Shown here: positions 35,760 to 43,992 of the stretch, one piece after another
How positions within the stretch are numbered: the first letter of the stretch is position 1
Layout of the letters: each line of letters opens with the position of its first letter
Program-made: the position numbers and the translations under genes
Source: Cecembia calidifontis
GTDB lineage: Bacteria; Bacteroidota; Bacteroidia; Cytophagales; Cyclobacteriaceae
Assembly (NCBI RefSeq): GCF_004216715.1
Contig: NZ_SGXG01000001.1
Coordinates: 2,113,001-2,177,000, forward strand
Length of the DNA: 64,000 nucleotides
Direction: 5' to 3'
Notes under the pieces: model-generated
Seen by the model: the letters and a program-made list of their open reading frames with translations, nothing else
Told to the model about the DNA's origin: nothing
Database searches by the model: none

Positions 35760-37084
35760 CCGTCCTAAATAAAATATGAGAGGTCTGGTTTTTTGCCCAA
35801 AATAGCTATTTTGGGTTTGCACCAAAAAACATAAACCTCCCATGAGTAATATTACATTGTTTTCTCAGATTATTAAAAAAATCGAGCGTTCAATTTTCAA
35901 GAAACTGGTTGAAGAGAAGCAAACGGACAAGGGCTGCAAAGGCTTTGACAGCTGGACGCATTTGGTTTCCATGCTTTTTTGCCATTTTGCCAAAAGTACT
36001 TCTGTAAGGGATATTTCAAACGGCCTGCGTTCGGCCACGGGGAACCTCAACCATCTGGGGATTGCCAAGGCACCATCCAAGTCCAGTATCAGTTATCAGA
36101 ACAAGCGCAGGGACTCTGACCTGTTCAAGGAGCTGTATTACGAGCTTCTGAAGCATTTAGGACAGCAGGCGTCCCTGAGCAGGGTAAAACTACGGATCAA
36201 GGCTCCCGTCTATCTGCTCGACTCCACGGTGGTAAGTCTTTGCCTTTCGATGTTTGACTGGGCAACCTTCAGGACCAAAAAGGGTGCTGTAAAGATGCAT
36301 ACGCTTCTGGACTATGACGGGAAACTCCCTGTTTATGTGAATATTACAGAAGGAAGTATGGCAGACAATAAAGGCGCTTATGATATTCCTTTGGAGAAAG
36401 GATCCGTTATAGTGGCGGACCGCTATTACAATGACTTTCCGATGCTCAACATTTGGGACAGCAAGGGGGTCTTTTTCGTCATAAGGCACAAGGATAACCT
36501 TAAGTTCAGCACAATCAATGAACGTCGACTCCCTGAAAATACTGCACAGGAAGTACTGATAGACGAAGAAATTGAACTGGTAAACCCGCAGTCAAAAGTG
36601 AAGTACCCCGGAAAACTCAGAAGAGTGGCTGTATGGGACGAAAAAAACCGACAGACCGTCGAACTGATTACCAATAACTTCAAATGGTCAGCAAAGACAA
36701 TCGGTGATCTTTACCGGTGCCGATGGGAGATTGAGATCTTCTTCAGGGACATCAAGCAGTTACTCCATATCAAAACCTTTATCGGAACATCGAAAAATGC
36801 CGTGATGATCCAGATATGGACCGCGCTGATCACCATTCTGCTCCTAAAAGTGATGAAGGCAACCGCTAAATTCGGATGGCATCTGTCCAATCTGGTTGCA
36901 TTTATCAGACTGAACATATTCGTTAAAATAGAGCTGCAAAAGTGGCTGGACAAACCCTTTGAAGACCATGAAAAACCTCCTCAAAAAAGCCAACAGGGGG
37001 TTCTATTTCCGGATTACAGATAAAATCACAATAGAAATTGCAGAAACACAGCTAAACATCTGTCTTGTAAATTATTTAGGACAG
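35760..37084 (+). mobile_element. IS4-family element (DUF4372-type) inserted in higB
   Basis: 1325 bp. Terminal inverted repeats: left CCGTCCTAAATAA, right end the complement of CTGTCCTAAATAA (one mismatch). Flanks are 35741-35759 (CATCGGTTTGTTTTCAATA) and 37085-37103, identical in 18 of 19 bases; this is a longer duplication than the 8-13 bp usual for IS4 elements. One transposase gene. A 20-bp palindrome (35796-35815) lies inside a longer hairpin before the transposase start. Confidence 0.9.
35842..37023 (+). CDS. IS4 family transposase (DUF4372 N-terminal domain)
   Basis: A 393-residue DDE transposase. The N-terminal DUF4372-type domain (ITLFSQIIKKIERSIF) precedes the IS4 catalytic core: first Asp in YLLDSTVVSL near 131, second Asp in VIVADRYYNDF near 193, and the Y-x2-R-x3-E-x6-K signature in YRCRWEIEIFFRDIKQ near 293. 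The reading frame is complete, so the element may still be active. It reads in the same direction as the higB it interrupts. Confidence 0.95.
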   Translation: MSNITLFSQIIKKIERSIFKKLVEEKQTDKGCKGFDSWTHLVSMLFCHFAKSTSVRDISNGLRSATGNLNHLGIAKAPSKSSISYQNKRRDSDLFKELYYELLKHLGQQASLSRVKLRIKAPVYLLDSTVVSLCLSMFDWATFRTKKGAVKMHTLLDYDGKLPVYVNITEGSMADNKGAYDIPLEKGSVIVADRYYNDFPMLNIWDSKGVFFVIRHKDNLKFSTINERRLPENTAQEVLIDEEIELVNPQSKVKYPGKLRRVAVWDEKNRQTVELITNNFKWSAKTIGDLYRCRWEIEIFFRDIKQLLHIKTFIGTSKNAVMIQIWTALITILLLKVMKATAKFGWHLSNLVAFIRLNIFVKIELQKWLDKPFEDHEKPPQKSQQGVLFPDYR

Positions 37085-37225
37085 CATTGGTTTGTTTTCA
37101 ATATAAAAGGGAATAAATACCGTTTGGTTGCTATCATCTCATTTAATGCCAAAAAAGTATACATCCGATTTATTGGTACACATTCTGAGTATGATAAAAT
37201 AAAGGACATCCAAAATATTTAAATC

Positions 37226-37585
37226 ATGATCAAGTCTGAAAAAGAATATAATGCACTTCTTGAAAGGATTGAAGAATTGATTTCCAATCCTGAAAATATA
37301 GAAAACCCTGACTCAATTGGCCATGTTGAACTAAACATACTTTCTGACTTGGTGGCAGATTATGAAGAAAAGCACTATCCAATACAACCACCTACATTGG
37401 CAGAATCCATTAAACTTCGTATGCAGGAAAAGGGGCTGAATCAGAAGGCTCTTGCCGAGGTTCTTGGAGTAAGCAGTTCCAGAATCAGTGAATACCTTAA
37501 TGGTAAGAGTGAGCCTACACTAAAAATTGCACGGGAAATCAGCAGAAAATTAGATATTGATGCTTCTATTGTGTTGGGAGTCTAA
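37226..37585 (+). CDS. higA: HigA antitoxin (XRE family)
   Basis: A 119-residue antitoxin. The C-terminal XRE helix-turn-helix (about 68-115, with NQKALAEVLGVSSSRISEYL) serves as DNA-binding and autoregulatory domain; the N-terminal half has the HigA helical region that contacts toxin. It begins 3 bp after the higB stop codon, the normal toxin-first higBA order. With higB split by an IS, the antitoxin has no functional partner here, and its native promoter now lies 1.6 kb upstream, beyond the IS. The IS256 element starts 44 bp after its stop. Confidence 0.93.
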   Translation: MIKSEKEYNALLERIEELISNPENIENPDSIGHVELNILSDLVADYEEKHYPIQPPTLAESIKLRMQEKGLNQKALAEVLGVSSSRISEYLNGKSEPTLKIAREISRKLDIDASIVLGV

Positions 37586-37691
37586 GGTATAGAGGTAGCC
37601 TTTAAATCAACCTTAGGCAAATATCAAAAGGGACTATGACAAAAACTGTGTAAGTTGATTTTACTACTTACGAAGTTAAAGTTATACCTCG

Positions 37692-37732
37692 AAATTCTCT
37701 GTGTGATTTAGAAGAAATCGCACAGGGAATTT
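37692..37732. promoter_or_regulatory. Leader hairpin of the IS256 element
   Basis: AAATTCTCTGTGTGATTT pairs with AAATCGCACAGGGAATTT across a 5-base loop (two G-U pairs), extended by CCTC/GAGG outside. It could limit transposase expression from read-through transcripts. Confidence 0.6.
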
Positions 37733-37805
37733 GAGGAACCCGCGGTAGGCGAATACCCGGTCTGTGTGTGGACAATTTCTTACCTTTAACACACAGATTG
37801 CAAAA

Positions 37806-39011
37806 ATGAAAAAAGAAGATCTCTTAAATGATGACTTCCTCAAGCAGTTCAGGACTGCCGGGGAGCTTAATTCCTTTCTTCAGCAGCTTCAGAAAAGGGC
37901 TGTAGAGAAGATGCTTGAAGGCGAGTTAGATGCCCATCTTGGTTATGAAAAGCATCAGAACTCTGATAATCCCAATTCAAGAAACGGCCATTCTTCCAAA
38001 ACTATAAAGAACTCCTTTGGGGAAGCTGAAATCAGAGTCCCAAGAGACCGGGATGGCAGCTTTGAGCCTGCTCTTGTTCCTAAACGCAAAAGCATGGCAG
38101 AGGGCGTTGAAAACGTGATCATATCCATGTATGCCAAGGGAATGTCAAACCAGGACATCGAGGAGCAGATCCGAGAACTTTATGATATCAATGTTTCCAC
38201 TTCTACCATCTCAAGGGTTACCAATGCGGTAGCGGAGGATATTGTTGCTTGGAGAAACAGACCGCTTGACCCTGTTTACCTGATCGTCTGGATGGACGGT
38301 ATATCCTTCAAAGTCAGGGAGAACTCCAAAGTGGTCAACAAGACTGTTTACATTGCTGTTGGGCTCAGAACCAACGGTCTGAAAGAGATTCTTGGCCTTT
38401 GGCTTGGTAAAAATGAATCTTCCGCTTTCTGGATGGGGGTACTCACTGACCTGAAGGCCAGAGGGGTTGAAGATATTCTCATAACAGCAACTGACAACCT
38501 GAACGGGTTTACTGATACAATAAAGGCCTCATTCCCTCAGTCCGTTACCCAGATATGTGTTGTCCACCAGATCAGAAATGCATGCAGATATGTCGTATGG
38601 AAAGACCGCAGGTCCTTTACAAGGGATATGAAGGAAATTTATACTGCCCCTACCAAGGAGGCCGCATGGGCTGCTCTTAACGATTTTGCCAAAAAATGGG
38701 ATTCAAAATACTCGTATGCTATAAAAAGCTGGAGGGACAACTGGGATGAACTCACCGTTTTCTTCGATTACCCGGTTGAAATCCGCAAAATCATCTATAC
38801 CACCAATCTAATTGAAAACCTGAATGGGAAGATCAGAAAATACACCAAAAACAAGCTCTCTTTCCCAACAGATGATGCCGTGATGAAGTCTGTTTTCCTC
38901 GCTTCAAGAGAAGCATCGAAAAAATGGACAATGCCCATTCGAGATTGGGGTACTATTCTTAACAGTTTCCTGCTTATATTTGGTGATAGGGTCAGGCTCC
39001 TTGAAACCTGA
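37806..39011 (+). CDS. IS256 family transposase
   Basis: A 401-residue mutator-type DDE transposase, complete. Catalytic residues: Asp in IVWMDGISFKV near 162, Asp in ITATDNLNGF near 227 and Glu in TTNLIENLNGKIRKY near 332. The CQ/His block ICVVHQIRNA near 248 is the usual C/D(2)H motif. The start at 37806 (MKKEDLLNDDF) is preferred to an in-frame start 14 codons upstream because it follows the leader hairpin and matches family N-termini. Confidence 0.95.
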   Translation: MKKEDLLNDDFLKQFRTAGELNSFLQQLQKRAVEKMLEGELDAHLGYEKHQNSDNPNSRNGHSSKTIKNSFGEAEIRVPRDRDGSFEPALVPKRKSMAEGVENVIISMYAKGMSNQDIEEQIRELYDINVSTSTISRVTNAVAEDIVAWRNRPLDPVYLIVWMDGISFKVRENSKVVNKTVYIAVGLRTNGLKEILGLWLGKNESSAFWMGVLTDLKARGVEDILITATDNLNGFTDTIKASFPQSVTQICVVHQIRNACRYVVWKDRRSFTRDMKEIYTAPTKEAAWAALNDFAKKWDSKYSYAIKSWRDNWDELTVFFDYPVEIRKIIYTTNLIENLNGKIRKYTKNKLSFPTDDAVMKSVFLASREASKKWTMPIRDWGTILNSFLLIFGDRVRLLET

Positions 39012-39103
39012 CCACAAATTCATAATTTAAAGTTTACACACTTATCGGGAAAGTGTCTATCAAAATATGTCACAACCTTATCTTCAAAAATCAAACAGAT
39101 AAA

Positions 39104-39135
39104 AAAAGCTGACCCCTTTCGAAGTCAGCTTTTAT
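39104..39135 (-). terminator. Intrinsic terminator of tsf
   Basis: AAAAGCTGAC / GTCAGCTTTT stem on the minus strand followed by seven T, about 50 bp beyond the tsf stop codon. The IS256 right end lies 46 bp further on. Confidence 0.85.
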
Positions 39136-39150
39136 ATCCAATTCCTCAAG

Positions 39151-39185
39151 TCTTGCTTCTTGCTTCTTGAGTCTTGATTCTAAGA
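39151..39185. repeat. TCTTGnn heptad repeat next to the tsf stop codon
   Basis: Four in-phase heptads (TCTTGCT twice, TCTTGAG, TCTTGAT) and a degenerate fifth end exactly where the tsf coding sequence stops. The same heptad occurs after ettA (58372-58413). Confidence 0.7.
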
Positions 39186-40016
39186 TTATCCGATAGCAAT
39201 TCTTTTGAAAGCAGCTACGGTCAAACCTTTGCTGACTTTGTCAAGATACTGGGCGATAGACAAAGAGTTGTCTTTTACGAAAGCCTGGCTCAACAAAGTG
39301 TTTTCTTTGTAGAATTTCTGCAATTTGCCCAAAGCGATTTTTTCCAACATCTCTTCTGGCTTGCCTTCTTGTCTGGCCTGCTCTTTGCCTACTTCGATTT
39401 CTCTCTGTACAGTAGTAGCATCTACGCCATCTTTATCTACTGCCACAGGGTTCATAGCGGCAATCTGCATGGCTACGTCTTTACCGGCTTCTTCCACTGC
39501 AGCACCGTTGGTGTTGGTAAGGGCTACCAATACACCCAATTTGCCATTGGAGTGGATATAAGGAACTACAGCTTCACCATTGACTACTTCAAAGTGGGAA
39601 ATTTCGATTTTCTCACCGATTTTACCGGTCAGTTCCACGATTTTCTCACCTACAGTGATGCCTTCGTATGGCAGGGCGAGGATGTCAGCTATAGTTTTGG
39701 CGTTGTTTTTAGAGGCAAGTTCCAGCGCTGCGTTGGCAAAAGAAACGAACTCTTCGTTTTTGGCCACGAAGTCGGTCTCGCAGGTCAAAGAAAGCAACAT
39801 GCCTGTTTTGCCATCAGCAGAAACTTTGGTTACGATAGTTCCTTCTTTGGTTTCGCGGTCAGCTCTGGATGCAGAAACTTTCTGACCCTTTTTTCTCAAA
39901 ATATCGATAGCTTTTTCAAAATCTCCTTCAGCTTCGGTAAGGGCTTTTTTACAGTCCATCATACCGGCACCGGTCATTTGTCTCAGTTTGTTAACTTCTT
40001 GTGCAGTAATAGCCAT
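39186..40016 (-). CDS. tsf: Translation elongation factor Ts
   Basis: Guanine-nucleotide exchange factor for EF-Tu. 276 residues from the ATG at 40016 (MAITAQEVNKLRQMTGAGMM), the universal EF-Ts N-terminus; an upstream in-frame start four codons earlier is unlikely. The TDF motif region ETDFVAKNEEF near 79 (contacts EF-Tu) is intact, with the core domains following. Distal gene of the rplM-rpsI-rpsB-tsf group; a terminator-like hairpin at 40103-40144 lies between it and rpsB, so tsf may be expressed at a lower level through read-through. Confidence 0.97.
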   Translation of the reverse strand: MAITAQEVNKLRQMTGAGMMDCKKALTEAEGDFEKAIDILRKKGQKVSASRADRETKEGTIVTKVSADGKTGMLLSLTCETDFVAKNEEFVSFANAALELASKNNAKTIADILALPYEGITVGEKIVELTGKIGEKIEISHFEVVNGEAVVPYIHSNGKLGVLVALTNTNGAAVEEAGKDVAMQIAAMNPVAVDKDGVDATTVQREIEVGKEQARQEGKPEEMLEKIALGKLQKFYKENTLLSQAFVKDNSLSIAQYLDKVSKGLTVAAFKRIAIG

Positions 40017-40102
40017 TGTTTTAGTCAATTTATGCGATTAAACTTTTTCTATTTTGGAAAGGACCTCCCGGGTTTCGGATTCCCCAAAGGTCTAGTAAAA
40101 AC

Positions 40103-40144
40103 AAAAAATTGAACACAGGTCTGGACCACGTGTTCAATCTTTTG
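40103..40144 (-). terminator. Hairpin between rpsB and tsf
   Basis: ATTGAACAC / GTGTTCAAT stem with a 13-base loop followed on the minus strand by TTTTTTG. It probably causes partial termination within the ribosomal operon. Confidence 0.7.
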
Positions 40145-40165
40145 TAATCAGTATATCAAAGTGGA

Positions 40166-40927
40166 TTACTCTTGTGTTTCAGCGTCAACAGCTTTTTTAG
40201 CTTCTTCCTCTTCAGAAAGTTTAGCTTCTTCTTTGTCTTTCTTCCTTTCAGAAAGACCTTCTTCGATAGCTGCACCGAACGCTTTTACCAACAAAGAGAT
40301 TGATTTGTATGCATCGTCATTGGCAGGGATAGGGAAATCCACCTCATTAGGGTTGGAGTTTGTATCTACCAAAGCGAATACAGGGATACCAAGCTTTTGT
40401 GCTTCTGCGATAGCGATATGCTCTCTCTTGATGTCCACAACAAACAAAGCAGCAGGAAGTCTGGTAAGGTCAGCGATACCGCCCAATACAGTTTCCAGTT
40501 TTTCTCTTTGTCTGGTGATCATCAAACGCTCCTTCTTAGCAAGGTTCTTGTAAGAATCCTCTTTCATCATTTTGTCGATGGAGGACATTTTCTTCAATGA
40601 TTTGCGGATAGTCGCGAAGTTGGTCAACATACCACCTAACCATCTTTCGGTTACGTAAGGCATGTTCAACCTTTTTGCTTCCTCAGCTACCAAGTCTTTC
40701 GCCTGCTTTTTGGTTGCGACAAACATGACTTTTTTACCTGAGCGAACGATCTGCTTGATTGCATTGGATGCTTCTTCGAGGCAAACAAGCGTTTTGTTTA
40801 GGTCAATGATATGGATTCCGTTCTTCTCCATGAAGATGTACGGTGCCATTCTTGGATCCCACTTTCTCGTCAAGTGTCCAAAGTGAACACCAGCATCCAG
40901 TAAGTCTTTATATTCTAATTTTGCCAT
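40166..40927 (-). CDS. rpsB: 30S ribosomal protein S2
   Basis: Small-subunit protein S2. 253 residues. The family start MAKLEYKDLLDAGVHFGHLT, the NLNKT-type segment and the C-terminal GIPVFALVDTNSNP are conserved. A charged Glu/Lys-rich tail (KKDKEEAKLSEEEEAK) extends the C-terminus by about 20 residues, common in this phylum. It lies 45 bp downstream of rpsI and upstream of tsf. Confidence 0.98.
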   Translation of the reverse strand: MAKLEYKDLLDAGVHFGHLTRKWDPRMAPYIFMEKNGIHIIDLNKTLVCLEEASNAIKQIVRSGKKVMFVATKKQAKDLVAEEAKRLNMPYVTERWLGGMLTNFATIRKSLKKMSSIDKMMKEDSYKNLAKKERLMITRQREKLETVLGGIADLTRLPAALFVVDIKREHIAIAEAQKLGIPVFALVDTNSNPNEVDFPIPANDDAYKSISLLVKAFGAAIEEGLSERKKDKEEAKLSEEEEAKKAVDAETQE

Positions 40928-40972
40928 TAATAAATAAGATAGTTTCGATATAAAATTCGAAGTAAATCCAGA

Positions 40973-41359
40973 TTAACGTTTAGAGAACTGGAATCTTCTT
41001 CTTGCTTTTCTACGTCCGGCTTTCTTACGCTCTACCATTCTTGGGTCTCTGGTAAGGAATCCTTCTTTTTTCAATGCAGATCTGTGCTCGATATCAAATT
41101 CGCACAAAGCTCTTGAGATAGCCATTCTTGCTGCCTCGGCCTGTCCTTTGATACCGCCACCGTCAACATTGATTTTGATGTCGTAAGTACCGTCTACACC
41201 TACTAGTGCAAGAGGCTGTCTTACTACAATCTGATGCAGATCAAATGGGAAGTAAACCTCGATCGGCCTGTTGTTAACAGTGATCTCACCTTTTCCCGGC
41301 TTCATGTAGATTCTTGCAACAGATGTCTTTCTTCTACCGATTGTATTGATAATTTCCAT
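40973..41359 (-). CDS. rpsI: 30S ribosomal protein S9
   Basis: 128 residues, complete. It ends with the conserved basic tail KARRRFQFSKR that reaches the decoding P site. The N-terminal INTIGRRKTSVARIYM and central GGGIKGQAEAARMAISRAL blocks are typical. It follows rplM by 12 bp, the universally conserved L13-S9 pair. Confidence 0.98.
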   Translation of the reverse strand: MEIINTIGRRKTSVARIYMKPGKGEITVNNRPIEVYFPFDLHQIVVRQPLALVGVDGTYDIKINVDGGGIKGQAEAARMAISRALCEFDIEHRSALKKEGFLTRDPRMVERKKAGRRKARRRFQFSKR

Positions 41360-41371
41360 GAACTGCTAAGA

Positions 41372-41815
41372 TTAGAATTTGATTTCTTTAGGTTGCTGTG
41401 CAGCATGAGGATGCTCAGAACCGTTGTAAACGTAAAGGTTTCTGTACAACTGTCTTCCCAATCTGTTTTTAGGAAGCATTCCTCTAACTGCTTTTTCTAC
41501 CAAAATGGAAGCAGATTTTTGCTTCAACAATTTAGGGGTAGAAATACGCTGTCCACCTGGGTAGCCGGTATGACGGACATATACTTTCTCGTCCATTTTT
41601 CTTCCGGTCAACCTAACCTTGTCTGCATTGATGACAATCACGTTGTCTCCGCAGTCCACGTGAGGGGTATAGTAAGGCTTGTGCTTACCCCTTAGGATTT
41701 TTGCAACCTCACTGGCAAATCTACCCAATACTGCGGCCTGGGCATCCACTACCACCCAGTTTTTCTCTACAGTAGCAGCATTTGCTGATTTGGTTTTGTA
41801 GCTTAATGTATCCAC
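41372..41815 (-). CDS. rplM: 50S ribosomal protein L13
   Basis: 147 residues, complete. VVDAQAAVLGRFASEVAKIL near 22 and NADKVRLTGRKMDEKVY near 68 are diagnostic. First gene of the ribosomal run rplM-rpsI-rpsB-tsf, with a good promoter match about 57 bp upstream of the start codon. In many bacteria this leader is bound by L13/S9-group regulators; no defined structure is recognised here. Confidence 0.98.
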   Translation of the reverse strand: MDTLSYKTKSANAATVEKNWVVVDAQAAVLGRFASEVAKILRGKHKPYYTPHVDCGDNVIVINADKVRLTGRKMDEKVYVRHTGYPGGQRISTPKLLKQKSASILVEKAVRGMLPKNRLGRQLYRNLYVYNGSEHPHAAQQPKEIKF

Positions 41816-41871
41816 TGTGTAAATGTTTAATTATTAGCTTGTTAAATATACTGTACCCTCAAAAAGGGACA

Positions 41872-41903
41872 CAAAGATAGAAGGAATTTCTTTTTAATGC
41901 AAA
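41872..41903 (-). promoter_or_regulatory. Promoter of the rplM operon
   Basis: On the minus strand TTTG (41900-41903) and TATCTTTG (41872-41879) are 20 bp apart, fitting the Bacteroidota consensus TTTG-N19/20-TAnnTTTG. This is the best promoter match in the window. Confidence 0.75.
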
Positions 41904-41936
41904 AGAAACAACATTATTGCCCACATTTTCTATGAG

Positions 41937-42647
41937 TTAGCGGTTTTTTTCCAGTTGTCTTGCCAAAACATCAAAGTCTTTTGGGTAAGGAGCGATCACA
42001 TCAATACGCTCTCCCTTAGTGCCTTCGAAGCCTATGGCATAGGCATGGAGCGAAACTCGCTGCATGATGGGCAATTCATCAGTGCCTTTTTTGAGATTAA
42101 AGCGCCGTTTTAAGGCAGATAAATAAAGGGGTTTGCCGCCGTACATTTCATCCCCGCAGATAGGTGATTTCAGGTAGGCCAAATGCACCCTGATCTGGTG
42201 CAATCTACCTGTAATCGGCTTACATTCTACCAATGTATGGGAGTAATAAGTCCTCAGCGTATTGAAAATGGTCTGGGCTGGCTTGCCTTCTTTGGTTATC
42301 TTGGCGATGCCTTTATTGGTCGCGTGGATATTGCGGTCCACCAGTACATCTTTGTACTCATGGATGCCTTCGACTACTGCATGATAGATCTTGCTTACTT
42401 TTCGGTCTTCAAACTGGATCGCAATGTTCCGATAAGCCTCTTGGTGTTTGGCGATTACCAGGCAGCCTGATGTTTCTTTGTCCAGTCGGTGACACACCTG
42501 GGCATCTGGGGTGTACGTTCTGGCCAAATCCAGGATGTTCTGTGCTTCATGCCTGTCGTCCAATGTCGATAAATAGGGAGGCTTATTGATGACAAGGTAA
42601 TCCTCGTTTTCAAACAGAATCAGGTCCTTAAAATCAATTTTCTTCAT
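41937..42647 (-). CDS. RluA family RNA pseudouridine synthase
   Basis: A 236-residue pseudouridine synthase with the catalytic Asp in CHRLDKETSGCLVIAK near 54. ITGRLHQIRVHLAYL near 143 and GDEMYGGKP near 161 are conserved motifs of the family. The N-terminal S4 RNA-binding domain present in RluC/RluD is missing, so it resembles the short RluA/TruC-like group. The RNA target (rRNA or tRNA) is not predictable. It is monocistronic, with a candidate promoter at 42673-42701; the 270 bp beyond, up to the kinase gene, shows nothing else. Confidence 0.92.
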   Translation of the reverse strand: MKKIDFKDLILFENEDYLVINKPPYLSTLDDRHEAQNILDLARTYTPDAQVCHRLDKETSGCLVIAKHQEAYRNIAIQFEDRKVSKIYHAVVEGIHEYKDVLVDRNIHATNKGIAKITKEGKPAQTIFNTLRTYYSHTLVECKPITGRLHQIRVHLAYLKSPICGDEMYGGKPLYLSALKRRFNLKKGTDELPIMQRVSLHAYAIGFEGTKGERIDVIAPYPKDFDVLARQLEKNR

Positions 42648-42672
42648 GCAGCTTCAACTCCCAATAAGGCCG

Positions 42673-42701
42673 CAAAATTAGAAAATTATCCTGACTTCAA
42701 A
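42673..42701 (-). promoter_or_regulatory. Candidate promoter of the pseudouridine synthase gene
   Basis: TAATTTTG (minus strand, 42673-42680) fits the -7 consensus; TTTG (42698-42701) lies 17 bp upstream, slightly short spacing. Confidence 0.4.
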
Positions 42702-42917
42702 AAATATATTCAAAAGATTGTTTGGTTTAATTCTTGGCGATAATCTTACAATGAAATATAATCTGGGTTTCCATTATCAGAGCATCTGAAAACTATCCCG
42801 CAATTTGAAAATCAAAAATTAGTGTTCAAGCCAGGATCCAGTAAGCCCAAACCTAATTATCGCAAAGAGGCAAAGGAAAAAGCATTCTATCTTAGAATGT
42901 GGACCGACTGATCAACA

Positions 42918-43988
42918 TCAGATTGAGGTCTTGATTTCTTCTTTCTTGGGTGCTTTTTCCCAAGGCAGTTCAAAACTGAAGATGGATCCTTTACCAAGGG
43001 TACTGCTGACGGAGATTTTGCTTTTATGGCCTTCCAATATATGTTTGACGATCGCCAGCCCCAAGCCTGTTCCTCCTCCCTCTCTGGATCTGCTTTTTTC
43101 TACCCTATAAAAACGCTCAAAAATCCTTTTCAGGTCTTCGGGCGGAATGCCCTTGCCATTGTCTTTGACCTCTACCAGGATGTGGTTCTTGTGGGTTTTG
43201 AGGTGTACTTCTACTTCACCGCCATCGTTATTGTATTTGATGGCATTGGAAATCAAGTTCTGACAGACACGGAAAATTTTGTCCTTGTCGGCAATAGTCT
43301 TATAGATTTTTTCTTTATCGTAAAAAAAACGGATCAAAACATCACGTTTTGCTGCTTTCTGTTCCAGTTCTTCTATGACTTCATGGATAAGCTCTTTGAG
43401 ATCAAATGGCTCAAAGTTGAATTTGATGACGCCGCTTTCCATTTGGTTGAGGGTGAGCAGGTCCTGCACCAGCTTGTCCAGTGCATTGAGGCTCTTGGCA
43501 GCCCTTTTGAGGAATTTCAATCTTACGGATTTGTCCTCTACGGCACCATCCAAAAGGGTATGGATATATCCCTGGGCTGCAAAAATCGGAGTCTTTAACT
43601 CATGGGAAATGTCTGCAATAAACTCCCTCCTGAATTCAGCATTTTTCTGAAGGGTTTCGATCTCCCGGTTTTTAGCCTGCGCATAAGTATTGATGGTTTT
43701 GTTGATTTTGCGAAGTGGAGATATAGAGAGCCTGTCTGATTTGTCAGGGATGGAAGAGTAGTCTTTTTTCTGGATTTTTTCCAGCAGGCCGTAGATATTG
43801 CTGATTTCTTTAAAAATCAGAAATTCCAAGGTTACCTGCATCAAAATATAGGAAACAGAAAATGAAATCCCTCCGGCTACCAAGAGGAGCGTAGGGGTGG
43901 CATCTTCCAAAAGGAGAAGAAAAGCTACCGTAAGGGCAGAAATGGCAATGGCCAATACGAGGGAAATGCCACGGGAAGTGGTCAGCAT
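42918..43988 (-). CDS. Sensor histidine kinase (PhoR-like)
   Basis: A 356-residue membrane histidine kinase. Two N-terminal transmembrane helices (about 8-27 and 32-55) with almost no periplasmic loop, so it lacks an external sensor domain. A linker follows, then the H-box DISHELKTPIFAAQG near 128, N-box NLISNAIKYNNDGG near 239, G1 VKDNGKGIPPED near 273, F-box ERFYRVEKS near 289 and G2 GTGLGLAIVKH near 305. The response regulator gene lies 4 bp upstream of it, forming a PhoB/PhoR-like pair without adjacent pst/phoU genes. Confidence 0.95.
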   Translation of the reverse strand: MLTTSRGISLVLAIAISALTVAFLLLLEDATPTLLLVAGGISFSVSYILMQVTLEFLIFKEISNIYGLLEKIQKKDYSSIPDKSDRLSISPLRKINKTINTYAQAKNREIETLQKNAEFRREFIADISHELKTPIFAAQGYIHTLLDGAVEDKSVRLKFLKRAAKSLNALDKLVQDLLTLNQMESGVIKFNFEPFDLKELIHEVIEELEQKAAKRDVLIRFFYDKEKIYKTIADKDKIFRVCQNLISNAIKYNNDGGEVEVHLKTHKNHILVEVKDNGKGIPPEDLKRIFERFYRVEKSRSREGGGTGLGLAIVKHILEGHKSKISVSSTLGKGSIFSFELPWEKAPKKEEIKTSI

Positions 43989-43992
43989 ATAT

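Larger units (their letters stand above)
35582..37222 (+). pseudogene. higB: higB toxin gene split by an IS4-type element
   Basis: Type II toxin of the HigB mRNA-interferase family (RelE superfamily), interrupted. The 5' part (35582-35759) encodes MRIITFKRIQEF to NHRFVFN, then runs into IS sequence and stops. The 3' part resumes after the element at 37085 (HWFVFNIKGNKYRLV ... IRFIGTHSEYDK) and ends at 37222. Removing the IS and one copy of the duplicated target restores one continuous frame of 98 residues, the normal HigB length. A TAnnTTTG-type element (TAAATTTG, 35533-35540) lies 41 bp before the ATG. The antitoxin gene higA follows 3 bp downstream and is intact. Confidence 0.9.
37630..39057 (+). 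mobile_element. IS256-family element
   Basis: 1428 bp, flanked by an exact 8-bp duplication TATCAAAA (37622-37629 and 39058-39065), the length expected for IS256. Imperfect terminal repeats of about 28 bp align GGGACTATGACA...TGTGTAAG with GACACTTTCCCG...TGTGTAAAC. An 18-bp-arm hairpin (37692-37732, two G-U pairs) lies before the transposase start. Confidence 0.92.

Noticed and set aside
36959..37084. A separate small gene fusing the IS right end to the HigB C-terminus
   Set aside because: The first 42 codons are IS end sequence overlapping the transposase; no toxin N-terminus is present.
42648..42917. RNA gene in the 270-bp gap
   Set aside because: No tRNA fold, conserved RNA or strong hairpin seen.
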